From JAWOGN01 sp046496815 (GTDB lineage Bacteria; Desulfobacterota; DSM-4660; Desulfatiglandales; Desulfatiglandaceae), in the NCBI GenBank assembly GCA_046496815.1, contig JAWOGN010000150.1:1-9967 (forward strand): a DNA stretch of 9,967 bases, read 5' to 3'. The position numbers were made by a program, and so were the translations under genes. A model generated the notes under the pieces. It did no database searches. It saw only the letters and a list, made by a program, of their open reading frames with translations, and was not told where the DNA came from. This document shows, in pieces, positions 1-7,203 of this stretch. How positions within the stretch are numbered: position 1 is the stretch's first letter; the number at the start of each line of letters is the position of its first letter.

Positions 1-677
1 TGCGCCACCTCTATGAGTCCTACGAGGATGGAAAAATTATGAAGATATTGAGAGAGGAATATGCCAAACATGGTGTGTACCTCGTGGGCAATCTCTACTG
101 GACGTTAGACAACCTGATGATATCAAAAGTTCCAATCCGTGGGATAGAGGACATCAAAGGAAAAAAGTTCAGATCTTCTGAATTAATAGCCTTGCAGTTG
201 GCTCACCTGGGAGCAGGGACCATATGGACCCCGGGCGACGAAATTTACACGAATCTCGCCACCGGCTCCGTGGACGCCATCACCTTTTCGCACGCAGCCG
301 ACATGGTGTCAATGGGATTCCATGAGGTCACCAAATATTGGGTTAAATTTCCAACAGTGGTAGGACCGGCGGCCGATGCGCTTATTGTGAACATGAAAGT
401 ATGGAACGCGCTTCCGGATGACCTCAAAGCTATCGTGGAAGCAGCCGTTGAGGTCGGAACCGCGAGAAACGCCTTCGAGGCCGAACTGGCAATCGCTGAG
501 GCATGGAAGTTCGTAGAGAAGCATGGCATAGAAGTCATAAAGTGGTCAGAGGAAGATGCCAGAAAATTGGCCTCGACAGCTAAGATTGTCGTACCCAAAA
601 AGTATACAGACAACCCTGCTTTTGCTGAGATTTTCAAGGTAGTAGAACGGTGGGCAGGTGAGAAGGGGTACTGGTAA
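1..677 (+). CDS. dctP: TRAP transporter solute-binding protein, DctP family (5' partial)
   Basis: This is the C-terminal ~225 residues of a periplasmic TRAP solute receptor, which captures a substrate (usually a carboxylate) and delivers it to the DctQM membrane complex. The frame is open from base 3 with no stop, so the ATG at 39 is internal; the signal peptide and about a third of the usual ~330-360 residues lie off the window. Family signs are the segment IKGKKFRSS (codons around 156-182), which matches the conserved K-x-R region whose arginine binds the substrate carboxylate in known DctP proteins. The downstream EIYTNLATGSVDAITFS is the typical 'eiYtaLatG.vDa' motif. The C-terminus is charged and helical and ends in KGYW. 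The dctQ and dctM genes follow on the same strand, confirming the system. The ligand cannot be read from the sequence; the downstream racemase makes an imino or amino acid derivative possible. Confidence 0.93.
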   Translation, partial: RHLYESYEDGKIMKILREEYAKHGVYLVGNLYWTLDNLMISKVPIRGIEDIKGKKFRSSELIALQLAHLGAGTIWTPGDEIYTNLATGSVDAITFSHAADMVSMGFHEVTKYWVKFPTVVGPAADALIVNMKVWNALPDDLKAIVEAAVEVGTARNAFEAELAIAEAWKFVEKHGIEVIKWSEEDARKLASTAKIVVPKKYTDNPAFAEIFKVVERWAGEKGYW

Positions 678-697
678 TAGTGCTGATCCAGTCCGGC

Positions 698-733
698 GAA
701 GACCTCTCCCCGCGGACGCTGGGAGAGGTCTTC
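698..733 (+). terminator. Strong hairpin between dctP and dctQ (attenuator or mRNA stabiliser)
   Basis: A perfect 13-bp stem, GAAGACCTCTCCC (698-710) with GGGAGAGGTCTTC (721-733), closes a 10-nt loop and starts 20 nt after the dctP stop. No uninterrupted T-run follows (the next bases are AGAGAGGTTGATTTTAATT), so complete intrinsic termination is uncertain. In many binding-protein operons such a hairpin lets the receptor be made in excess over the membrane subunits, by partial termination or by protecting the 3' end of the receptor mRNA. That role is inferred here. Confidence 0.7.
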
Positions 734-774
734 AGAGAGGTTGATTTTAATTGCTCACGAAGAGGGGGTAAAGG

Positions 775-1281
775 ATGAGACGTGTCTTGCACGCAATAGA
801 TACGGTCAGCGAGTGGAGCGGAAAGCTGGTGAGTATGTTGATCCTTTTTATGACCGGCGTACTGTTTTTAGAAGTCATGCTGAGATATTTATTTAACGCT
901 CCTACCATCTGGGCTCACGAATTAACTGTTCACCTGTTCGGTTCCTACTCGGTGCTCGCCGGGGCTTATGTACTTCTTCACCATGAGCATATCAGTGTAG
1001 ACATTATTTATAGCCTTTTCTCACCGAGAGTCAGAGCCATGATTGACTCAGTCACTTATCTGCTTTTTTTCTTGTTTATTGTTTTACTGTTGAGATATGG
1101 GATAATGACGGCTTGGAGGGCGGTGGAGCTAAGGCAGACGGTCTCGCCGTCTCCTTGGGGTTCGCCTATCTGGCCTCTTAAGCTGACCATACCGGTAGCT
1201 GCTCTCCTGATGCTTGCGCAGGGATTAGCTCACTTCATCCGGGTCCTTAAAATGGCTATCACGGGGAAGGAATTAACATGA
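775..1281 (+). CDS. dctQ: TRAP transporter small permease subunit, DctQ family
   Basis: 168 residues, the usual size for the four-helix small membrane subunit of a TRAP transporter. It partners DctM in the inner membrane and is needed for sodium-driven import of the ligand brought by DctP. Hydrophobic segments lie at roughly residues 15-35, 48-68, 88-108 and 132-155. The conserved N-terminal pattern is visible as VLFLEVMLRYLFNAPTIWAHE (residues ~29-49), matching the family's 'e...Ry.f......w..El'. The ATG at 775 has a good ribosome binding site, AGAGGGGG at 761-768 with a 6-nt spacer. The stop overlaps the dctM start (ATGA at 1278-1281), so translation is probably coupled. Confidence 0.93.
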   Translation: MRRVLHAIDTVSEWSGKLVSMLILFMTGVLFLEVMLRYLFNAPTIWAHELTVHLFGSYSVLAGAYVLLHHEHISVDIIYSLFSPRVRAMIDSVTYLLFFLFIVLLLRYGIMTAWRAVELRQTVSPSPWGSPIWPLKLTIPVAALLMLAQGLAHFIRVLKMAITGKELT

Positions 1282-2597
1282 CAGATTGGTTTCCTTTAAC
1301 GTTTCTGATTGGGGGTCTCCTTTTCGCCCTAGTCACCGGGTTCCCTATGGCGTTTGCTCTGGCCAGCAGCTCTATCATCGCCGCATGGATATTCATTGGC
1401 CCCATGAGCCTTCCTTTTATTGCCACGAATACCTTTGGGATGATGTCCAATATGGTTCTGGTTGCGATGCCTCTATTTATCTTTATGGCATGCGTGCTGG
1501 AAAAGTGTGGCGTAGCTCATTCCCTTTACAATTTCATGCATCAATTGCTGGGAGGGCTAAGGGGTGGCCTGTCAATGGGAACCGTGCTGATTTGCACGGT
1601 AATTGCCGCCATGTCGGGGGTGACCACGACCGGGGTTGTCACTATGGGCATTATTGCCCTGCCCATTATGCTTAAACATGGGTATAGCAAGAGTATATCC
1701 ATAGGCCCTATCCTGGCTGGAGGGGCGTTGGGGATTCTTATCCCTCCCAGCATATCGCTTATTATCTATGGGATGATCGCCAGGGTATCTATAGGAAGGT
1801 TGTTTGCTGCGGGAATAATCCCCGGGCTGCTGCTCTCTTCTCTTTTTTTGAGCTATATCGGCATAAGGTGCTACTTTCAGCCACACCTTGCTCCCGCTCT
1901 GCCCCCCGATGAAAGGGTTTCCTTAAGGGAAAAAGTCTATTTGGCCAAAGGGCTGGTCTTGCCTGTTCTTCTCATTATTGCCGTTCTGGGATCGATTTTC
2001 TTAGGAATCGCTTCCCCTACCGAGGCTGCCGCTGTAGGCGCTGCCGGGGCTTTGGTCAGTGCCGCGGCAAACCGCCGGCTCAACTGGCAAATGCTCAAAG
2101 AGGCAAGTTACCGAACCATGGCGGTTAACGGTATGATTATGTGGATTCTGTTCGGGGCCTCCTGCTTTACCAGCATCTTTTTCCGAACCGGGGGTGCAGA
2201 CCTAATAACCGATGCGGTCATCGGTGCAGGACTGGAACCGGTTCATTTTTTTCTTATCGCCATTGCGATAATGATCGTTCTTGGGTTTTTCTTGGATGAG
2301 ATAACCGAGATGATGCTCACCATTCCTGTTTTACTGCCGATCGTAATTGAGCTCGGCTATGACCCGGTATGGTTCGGGATTCTCTTCATGGTAGAGGAAC
2401 AAATGGATTATCTCACGCCGCCCTTTGGATTTACCCTATTTTATATGAAAGGGGTTGCCCCTCCCGAGGTAAGTATGGGAGATATATACGGCTCGATTCT
2501 CCCGTTTATAGCGATTCAATTTGTTGTAATGCTGATAATTCTGTTTTACCCTCCGATCACGCTGTGGCTTCCCGATTTAATTTTTGGAGCCCGGTAG
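1278..2597 (+). CDS. dctM: TRAP transporter large permease subunit, DctM family
   Basis: 439 residues, the standard length for the large TRAP membrane subunit (about 12 helices), which carries the translocation path. Family motifs run through the protein: TGFPMAFALASSS near residue 20, MPLFIFMACVLEKCGVA near 63, and the glycine-rich GLRGGLSMGTVLICTVIAAM near 92. GALGILIPPSISLIIYGMIA follows near residue 150, and MVEEQMDYLTPPFGFTLFYM near 372. The start codon overlaps the dctQ stop by 4 bp, which fixes the start and indicates one transcript. The gene is complete, ending PDLIFGAR, and no T-rich terminator is obvious just downstream. Substrate specificity lies in the receptor, so it cannot be assigned from this subunit. 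Confidence 0.95.
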   Translation: MTDWFPLTFLIGGLLFALVTGFPMAFALASSSIIAAWIFIGPMSLPFIATNTFGMMSNMVLVAMPLFIFMACVLEKCGVAHSLYNFMHQLLGGLRGGLSMGTVLICTVIAAMSGVTTTGVVTMGIIALPIMLKHGYSKSISIGPILAGGALGILIPPSISLIIYGMIARVSIGRLFAAGIIPGLLLSSLFLSYIGIRCYFQPHLAPALPPDERVSLREKVYLAKGLVLPVLLIIAVLGSIFLGIASPTEAAAVGAAGALVSAAANRRLNWQMLKEASYRTMAVNGMIMWILFGASCFTSIFFRTGGADLITDAVIGAGLEPVHFFLIAIAIMIVLGFFLDEITEMMLTIPVLLPIVIELGYDPVWFGILFMVEEQMDYLTPPFGFTLFYMKGVAPPEVSMGDIYGSILPFIAIQFVVMLIILFYPPITLWLPDLIFGAR

Positions 2598-2661
2598 CAA
2601 ATTCGATGCATTATGCCTAAGACCGCAGCGTCTATAAATGTTGGGATATTTTTTGTTCTTT

Positions 2662-2910
2662 CGTAACCATTCACGGGTTCAAAGGTTCAGGGGTTCAAGG
2701 TTCAATTTTCGTCCACGGAGTGCATTTGGGTTACGTATTTATGAGAAAAGCGTCAGCTTTGTCAGGCCGAATCCAAAATTTGGAACTAAATTGGCAATTA
2801 CTTGGGAAAATGAGGGTTTTTAACGACGATTTCGGGTCCTCAATCCCTTCTTTGTCCTTAACCCTGAATCCCGATTTCATCGGGAAACCCTGAACCTGTG
2901 AACGCTTACG
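2662..2910. mobile_element. MITE-like intergenic element with terminal inverted repeats
   Basis: The gap between dctM and the racemase holds a 249-bp unit bounded by 20-bp inverted repeats, 2662-2681 and 2891-2910, matching at 17 of 20 positions (CGTAA..TTCAC.GGTTCA pattern). It is flanked on both sides by TTCTTT (2656-2661 and 2911-2916), a candidate 6-bp target duplication, though the motif is low in complexity. Inside the left end GGTTCA recurs (2676, 2684, 2692). Near the right end, AACCCTGAA occurs twice (2860-2868, 2886-2894) around a 7-bp hairpin, TCCCGAT (2869-2875) with ATCGGGA (2879-2885). No transposase is encoded, so it would be non-autonomous. The small ORFs on either strand here have no recognisable product. 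It could equally be a dispersed intergenic palindromic repeat rather than a transposable element. Confidence 0.5.
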
Positions 2911-3001
2911 TTCTTTCTTAGACGGTTCGGCGAGATCCAGCCGGCAAAAATCCCAAAAAAAACCGGAGATGTCCCTCAAGGCAATACGCCAGGATTATTT
3001 T

Positions 3002-4003
3002 ATGCAATTTCGTTGTCTGATCAATACCGTTGACACGCATACCCTTGGAGAACCGACCCGGGTAATAACGGGGGGGATCGGTCCGATTCCAGGCCGAAAC
3101 ATGAAAAAGAAAAAGGACTGGTTTGCTAAAAATAGAGATTATATTCGACGTATGCTCATGTTTGAACCCCGTGGACATCAGGATATGTTTGGAGCGGTTA
3201 TTACCGAACCGACGTCCCCCAAGGCCGAAATCGGGGTGATATTCATGGACAGTGGCGGTTATCTGGACATGTGCGGCCATGGCAGTATGGGTGTCGTCAC
3301 GGTGATCTTAGAAACCGGGATCATCCCGATATCTAAAAACGATTTTGAAAAAACCGTTTTTTTGGATACCCCTGCAGGGATTATTATGGCTCGGGCAAAA
3401 TTAAAAGACGGCAGGGCAACCCAGGTAACCATACGGAATGTGCCTTCCTTCTTGTGTGCCCGCTTAACAATCAATGTAGAGGGATTAAAGAACTTACCGG
3501 TTACGATTGCTTATGGCGGCAATTATTTTGCCCTGGTTGAAGCAGATGATCTTGGTTTTAAAATTACGTTATCCCATTTGAAACAAATTAAGGAGCTTGC
3601 TCTCAAGATCAGGGAAAAGTTAAATTCAGAAGAAAAAATATTAAATCCGATGAGTGGGAAACAAATCAAGGTGGACCTGGTTGAGGTCTACCATGAGGGC
3701 AACCCTTCTCGCAATGTGGTGGTCTTTGGTGCCGGCCAAATAGATCGCTCTCCATGTGGAACAGGGACATGCGCGAAGATGGCGTGTTTGCATGCCCAAA
3801 ATAAATTGCAACCAGGCAGTTTTTATACCTATGAAAGCATTTTGGGGACGAAATTTCAGGGAACCATTGTAAAAGAAACACGGCTCGAAAAAGTGATGAC
3901 CATCATTCCTGAAGTCACAGGCAGTGCCTATATAACCGGCTTTCAAAACTTTGTCGCTTCTGATGACGATCCTTTTAACACGGGGTTTTCAATTGAAGCG
4001 TGA
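3002..4003 (+). CDS. Proline racemase / 4-hydroxyproline 2-epimerase family protein
   Basis: This cytosolic, cofactor-independent enzyme inverts the alpha carbon of proline or hydroxyproline using two cysteines as acid and base. With the ATG at 3002 it is 333 residues, the family norm. The N-terminal NTVDTHTLGEPTRVITGG matches the conserved 'iDtHt.GEptRiv.gG'. EPRGHQDMFGAV comes near residue 55, then MCGHGSMG with catalytic Cys91 and DRSPCGTGT with catalytic Cys252. Having Cys at both sites argues for racemase/epimerase rather than the trans-3-hydroxyproline dehydratase branch, where one cysteine is usually replaced. The ATG at 3002 has AGGA at 2991-2994 with a 7-nt spacer. An upstream in-frame ATG at 2969 directly abuts its GGAG and would add 11 atypical residues. 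The GGYLDMCGHG context recalls clostridial proline racemases, but proline versus hydroxyproline cannot be settled from the sequence. Neighbours, a TRAP importer and a DAO oxidase, fit imino-acid catabolism. Confidence 0.9.
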   Translation: MQFRCLINTVDTHTLGEPTRVITGGIGPIPGRNMKKKKDWFAKNRDYIRRMLMFEPRGHQDMFGAVITEPTSPKAEIGVIFMDSGGYLDMCGHGSMGVVTVILETGIIPISKNDFEKTVFLDTPAGIIMARAKLKDGRATQVTIRNVPSFLCARLTINVEGLKNLPVTIAYGGNYFALVEADDLGFKITLSHLKQIKELALKIREKLNSEEKILNPMSGKQIKVDLVEVYHEGNPSRNVVVFGAGQIDRSPCGTGTCAKMACLHAQNKLQPGSFYTYESILGTKFQGTIVKETRLEKVMTIIPEVTGSAYITGFQNFVASDDDPFNTGFSIEA

Positions 4004-4021
4004 GACATGAAAAAATGTCTC
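4002..4021 (+). other. Short hairpin overlapping the racemase stop codon
   Basis: GAGACAT (4002-4008) pairs perfectly with ATGTCTC (4015-4021) across a GAAAAA loop and begins inside the TGA stop. No T-run follows, so it is a weak candidate for a 3'-end stabiliser rather than a terminator. The remaining stretch up to 4269 holds no recognisable gene. It contains one loose inverted repeat, TCGGAT (4157-4162) with ATCCGA (4181-4186), of unknown meaning. Confidence 0.3.
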
Positions 4022-4275
4022 CGATAAAGATGCTTAGAGATATCGATCAGTTTATTTTACCTCAAACTGACGGCCCTGGAAAAAGTCGGATGCCGGATGT
4101 TTAATCTCCTCAGAAAGACTTTAAGGGCATATTGCCTAATAGTCATCAAAATAGATTCGGATCGAACAAAGCCAACCTAAATCCGAGCGGCAATTCCGAC
4201 AGGTTATTTTTGCTCGAACCCTTCGCTTTTTGAAGAGATCAAGAACATAATTATTTGGGGGAGGTTTTAGTGGTT

Positions 4276-5448
4276 ATGGAAAAGGGAAGCTATGACGTGA
4301 TTGTTGTCGGCGGAGGCATCATGGGAAGCTCCACAGCCTACCATCTGATGAGCTCTGATGAAAAACTAAATCTGTCGGTTGTGGAAATGGATCCCACCTA
4401 TACCTATGCATCAACCTCACTATCAATGGCCAACATAAGAATTCAGTTTAGTCTCAAGGAGAACATTCAGATTTCTCAATATGCGTTTGAAGTTCTGGAT
4501 CGATTTGAAGAGGAAATGATCGTTGACGGCGATAAGCCGGACATAGGCTACCGACGGGAAGGAAATCTTTTTCTCGTGGACGAGGATGGCAGACGGGCGG
4601 CTGATGAGGCTTTGGCAGCTCAAATAGGTTTGGGGTGCAACACGGAATGGTGGTCTCCGGAAAAGATAAAAGCGCAGTATCCCCTTTATAATCCAACCGA
4701 TTATGCAGGTGGCACCTTCGGCCCCAAGGATGGTTATATCGATGCATACTCCGTGTTGATGGGTTATAAGAAAAAGGCCAGATCTTTGGGAGCAAATTTC
4801 ATAAAGGGAGAGGTCGTTGAAATCTTGGCTCATGCCCACGGTGTTACGGGTGTTAGGTTGGCATCAGGTGAGAGACTCACATCTAAGATAGTGGTCAATT
4901 GCTCCGGGGCTTGGGCGGCGAAGATTGCCGGGACCGCCGGAGTGGTTTTGCCGATTGAGCCAACCATGAGACAAATTTTTGCGCTGGATACCAAAGTAAA
5001 GCCCGAGGGAACGCTGCCTTTGACTGTTCTTCCCTCCGGCCTTTACTTTCGCACTGAAACCGGTGACCTTATCCTGCTTGGGAAATCTATGGATGATGAC
5101 CCGGTGGGATTTGATTTCACCTGGGACAGGAAAAGATTTGAGGACATCCTCTGGCCGGAGCTGGCACAATTTATACCTGCCTTCGATACACTCAAGGTGG
5201 TCAGAGGATGGGCGGGCCTTTACGCCGTCAATACCATGGATGAGAACGCCATCCTCGGTGAATGGCCGGAACTGAAAGGTCTTTTTCTCGCCAACGGTTT
5301 TTCAGGCCATGGGCTTCAGCAGGCCCCGGCCGTGGGTCGGTATCTGTCTGAGCTGATTACCGGCAAAACGCCGACGCTTGACCTGTCGATCTTCCACCCC
5401 GAGCGAATTTTAGAGAACAGACCGCTCAGCGAGGGCGGGATTGTTTAA
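4276..5448 (+). CDS. FAD-dependent oxidoreductase, DAO family, FOXRED1-like
   Basis: DAO-superfamily flavoenzymes oxidise the C-N bond of amino or imino acids such as sarcosine, glycine, D-proline or D-hydroxyproline. From the ATG at 4276 the protein is 390 residues, the usual size. The N-terminus YDVIVVGGGIMGSSTAYHL carries the FAD-binding GxGxxG (Gly12, Gly14, Gly17), followed about 20 residues later by an acidic VVEMD at the strand end. The C-terminus has WAGLYAVNTMDENAILGE and ANGFSGHGLQQAPAVGR (from ~residue 339), the FAD-contacting end of the family. Several blocks recall human FOXRED1: DPTYTYASTSLS, RIQFSLKENIQIS, IPAFDTLKVVRGWAG and GFSGHGLQQAP. A strong GGGGGAGG at 4257-4264 precedes both a GTG (4270, 5-nt spacer) and the ATG (4276, 11-nt spacer); either may be used. 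No signal peptide is seen. Its place after a proline-racemase-type gene suggests oxidation of the D-product, possibly passing electrons to the respiratory chain. Confidence 0.88.
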   Translation: MEKGSYDVIVVGGGIMGSSTAYHLMSSDEKLNLSVVEMDPTYTYASTSLSMANIRIQFSLKENIQISQYAFEVLDRFEEEMIVDGDKPDIGYRREGNLFLVDEDGRRAADEALAAQIGLGCNTEWWSPEKIKAQYPLYNPTDYAGGTFGPKDGYIDAYSVLMGYKKKARSLGANFIKGEVVEILAHAHGVTGVRLASGERLTSKIVVNCSGAWAAKIAGTAGVVLPIEPTMRQIFALDTKVKPEGTLPLTVLPSGLYFRTETGDLILLGKSMDDDPVGFDFTWDRKRFEDILWPELAQFIPAFDTLKVVRGWAGLYAVNTMDENAILGEWPELKGLFLANGFSGHGLQQAPAVGRYLSELITGKTPTLDLSIFHPERILENRPLSEGGIV

Positions 5449-5877
5449 AGACATCCTCCTGTTTCCCTCGCAACTTCAATTGCCCGACTATTTCAAACGC
5501 GGCATCTTCCCGAAATATTCTCAATATCCGCCAACATTATGACGATTGATCCATTCCTGAAATGACTTAACGACACGCATGCGACTCACGTTCATAACTT
5601 CCCTCCTTATTTCCCGATCCGTGGCGGGCTCGTAGCTATCAATATCATCGGGGTGCATCCGGACCATTTGAAATCCCGGCAGTAAATTTGTGATGCTTGC
5701 CTCCGGTCACATTCCCTTGCGATTGCCCCCGCATGAATCAGTCAAGGATAAGGACCTTCTCGCTTCACCGTAATTCGCGATTCAAGCTTTGACCTCAATC
5801 GCTCTTCCGGGAAACCTGTGGCTTGCAAGGCAGACAAGGATCTCCCCGGAGCCCCTGAGTCATGACCGGGCCATGCT
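5449..5877. other. Gene-poor intergenic stretch between convergent genes
   Basis: This 429-bp stretch separates the + strand oxidoreductase from the - strand MFS gene. Apart from the possible small ORF at 5521-5667 I see no gene. TCCGGG (5806-5811) and CCCGGA (5845-5850) form a loose inverted repeat around the palindrome CTTGCAAG (5822-5829), just past the MFS stop, but there is no T-run. No clear terminator for either convergent gene is visible. Confidence 0.4.
5521..5667 (-). CDS. Possible small protein or gene remnant (48 codons)
   Basis: The minus strand has an uninterrupted 48-codon frame beginning MVRMHPDDIDSYEP and ending QEWINRHNVGGY, with a mixed, protein-like composition and a charged middle (DREIRREV). 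The frame is open upstream for 13 more codons, back to a TGA at about 5707-5709, without a better start. A near-perfect Shine-Dalgarno AAGGAGGG (forward 5601-5608) lies 5 nt before an internal ATG at 5593-5595, which would give a 24-residue peptide starting MNVSRMRV. I do not recognise the family. It could be a real small protein, the surviving 3' end of a decayed gene, or chance. It lies on the same strand as, and downstream of, the MFS gene with a 210-bp gap. Confidence 0.3.
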   Translation of the reverse strand: MVRMHPDDIDSYEPATDREIRREVMNVSRMRVVKSFQEWINRHNVGGY

Positions 5878-7203
5878 TTAACCATTCCGCCGGATCCGGA
5901 AACAAAGGAAAAGACACAGGCAAGTGGCGCCAAGGCAGACCAAAAATGCGTTTTGAAAGCCTGCCGCCGAATAGGTGCCCTGAATCTCAACGGACCGGTC
6001 CAGGATGGCGCCGGTGACTCCCTGCATGACCGCCATGCCCAGAAGGGGAAAAATATTCAGAAGACCGGTTGTTGTTCCCAAAACAGCGGCAGGCGTGTTC
6101 TCTCGAACGGCGCCCCATAGGGTGGAGGCCATGCCGCCGGTTACCCCTCCCATGACGAAAAACACGAGCCCCATGCCGGAAACTCCCGGGCCGGCGGGGA
6201 CAACCACGATGAAAATCCACATGCAGGTGAGAATGGAGATGAGAAGAATCAAGAGGTTCATTTTATTTTGGAAAAACCGGTCAGCCAGAAAACCCGAAAC
6301 GGGGGCTCCGATCAGGAAGCCAATGGGAATTACCATGTTGAGCCCACTGGCAGCGATCCGATCCATGTGAAGCACCGTGACGAGAAAAGGCGTCGCCCAG
6401 AGGCCCTGGAAGGTGATGGTAGAGCCAAAGACCCCGAAAAAGACCACGGCAAGGAGCCAGAAGCGGAGCGAACGAATAATCCGGAGCATGGTAGGCTTCT
6501 CAGGCGAGGCAGACCCTGTGCCTTGTGAGGGCACGGCCTTGCCCATATCCATTCCGGCGCCCTGTTTGAATTCCCGGACCAGCCGGAGACAAAGGATGGC
6601 CAGGAAAAGGGTAACAGCCCCGATCACATAGAAAGAAGTCCGCCATCCCCAGTTCATGGACATAAAGGCAAGGGGGGTTGTCGCGAATATGGCGCCCAGG
6701 TTTCCGCAGGATAGCAGAAGGCCGGTCATGGTGGAGAACTCTCTCATTCGGAACCACTGGGCAAGGGCCTTCATGGCAGGAACATACACGCCTCCCACGC
6801 CAAGGCCGATGAGCGCACGGCCCAGACCGGCCCAGACCATGGTCGGGGCGGCCCCGAAAAGGCCGCACCCCAGGGCCGCCACCAGAGACCAAATGCCGAC
6901 TACCCGCCTCGGGCCCAGCCAGTCGGAGAGCTTTCCCACAAGGGGTTGTTCAAGGGCGTAGGTGTAAAAATACATGGAGGACATGAATCCCAGTGCCGTG
7001 GCAGAGGCATTGAAGGATAGAACCAGATCCGCAGCGATGACCGATGTGGAGACCCGATGGAAATAGACCAGGAAGTAGATGGCCGCAAATACGCCAAAAA
7101 CGACCCACCGGTGGCGATCCAGGCCGGGCGCTTCAGCCTCATTCGTTTCAGCCTCATTCGTTTCAGCATTCCCGGATGATGTTTTTCTTCCCGTCGTAGG
7201 CAT
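5878..7203 (-). CDS. Major facilitator superfamily (MFS) permease
   Basis: 441 residues with 12 predicted membrane helices in two halves, split by a hydrophilic loop at about residues 215-235 (KQGAGMDMGKAVPSQGTGSA). The loop between helices 2 and 3 has GKLSDWLGPRRV (~residues 90-101), the classic MFS motif A. RALIGLGVGGVYVPAMKALAQWF (~129-151) resembles helix 4 of anion and organic-acid symporters. In the second half, GAPVSGFLADRFF (~291-303) is the weaker repeat of motif A. The ATG at 7203 has no clear ribosome binding site and a stop codon lies four codons upstream, so this is the only reasonable ATG before the first helix. The N-terminal ~25 residues are a hydrophilic tail with a TNEAE repeat. 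It stands alone on the minus strand, divergent from the DUF2889 gene. Secondary import or export of a small organic anion is likely; the substrate is unknown. Confidence 0.9.
   Translation of the reverse strand: MPTTGRKTSSGNAETNEAETNEAEAPGLDRHRWVVFGVFAAIYFLVYFHRVSTSVIAADLVLSFNASATALGFMSSMYFYTYALEQPLVGKLSDWLGPRRVVGIWSLVAALGCGLFGAAPTMVWAGLGRALIGLGVGGVYVPAMKALAQWFRMREFSTMTGLLLSCGNLGAIFATTPLAFMSMNWGWRTSFYVIGAVTLFLAILCLRLVREFKQGAGMDMGKAVPSQGTGSASPEKPTMLRIIRSLRFWLLAVVFFGVFGSTITFQGLWATPFLVTVLHMDRIAASGLNMVIPIGFLIGAPVSGFLADRFFQNKMNLLILLISILTCMWIFIVVVPAGPGVSGMGLVFFVMGGVTGGMASTLWGAVRENTPAAVLGTTTGLLNIFPLLGMAVMQGVTGAILDRSVEIQGTYSAAGFQNAFLVCLGATCLCLFLCFRIRRNG
7132..7167 (-). repeat. 15-bp tandem repeat in the MFS N-terminal tail
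   Basis: The forward-strand unit TTCAGCCTCATTCGT occurs at 7132-7146 and 7147-7161, with a partial copy TTCAGC at 7162-7167. In the protein it gives ETNEA repeats in the cytoplasmic tail before helix 1. Since 15 is a multiple of 3, copy changes keep the frame. Confidence 0.85.

Noticed and set aside
2598..2640. Terminator after dctM
   Set aside because: Only a 4-bp AGAC/GTCT stem is present and the later T-run is not adjacent to it.
2638..2823. 61-codon plus-strand ORF downstream of dctM
   Set aside because: It also overlaps the repeat element, has arginine/phenylalanine-rich low-quality composition and no ribosome binding site.
2731..2979. 82-codon minus-strand ORF between dctM and the racemase
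   Set aside because: It lies mostly inside the inverted-repeat element, has no recognisable domain and no supported start; it is better explained as repeat DNA.
4255..4269. TTG start for the FAD oxidoreductase
   Set aside because: The TTG overlaps the GGGGGAGG ribosome binding site itself; GTG 4270 or ATG 4276 downstream of it is more credible.
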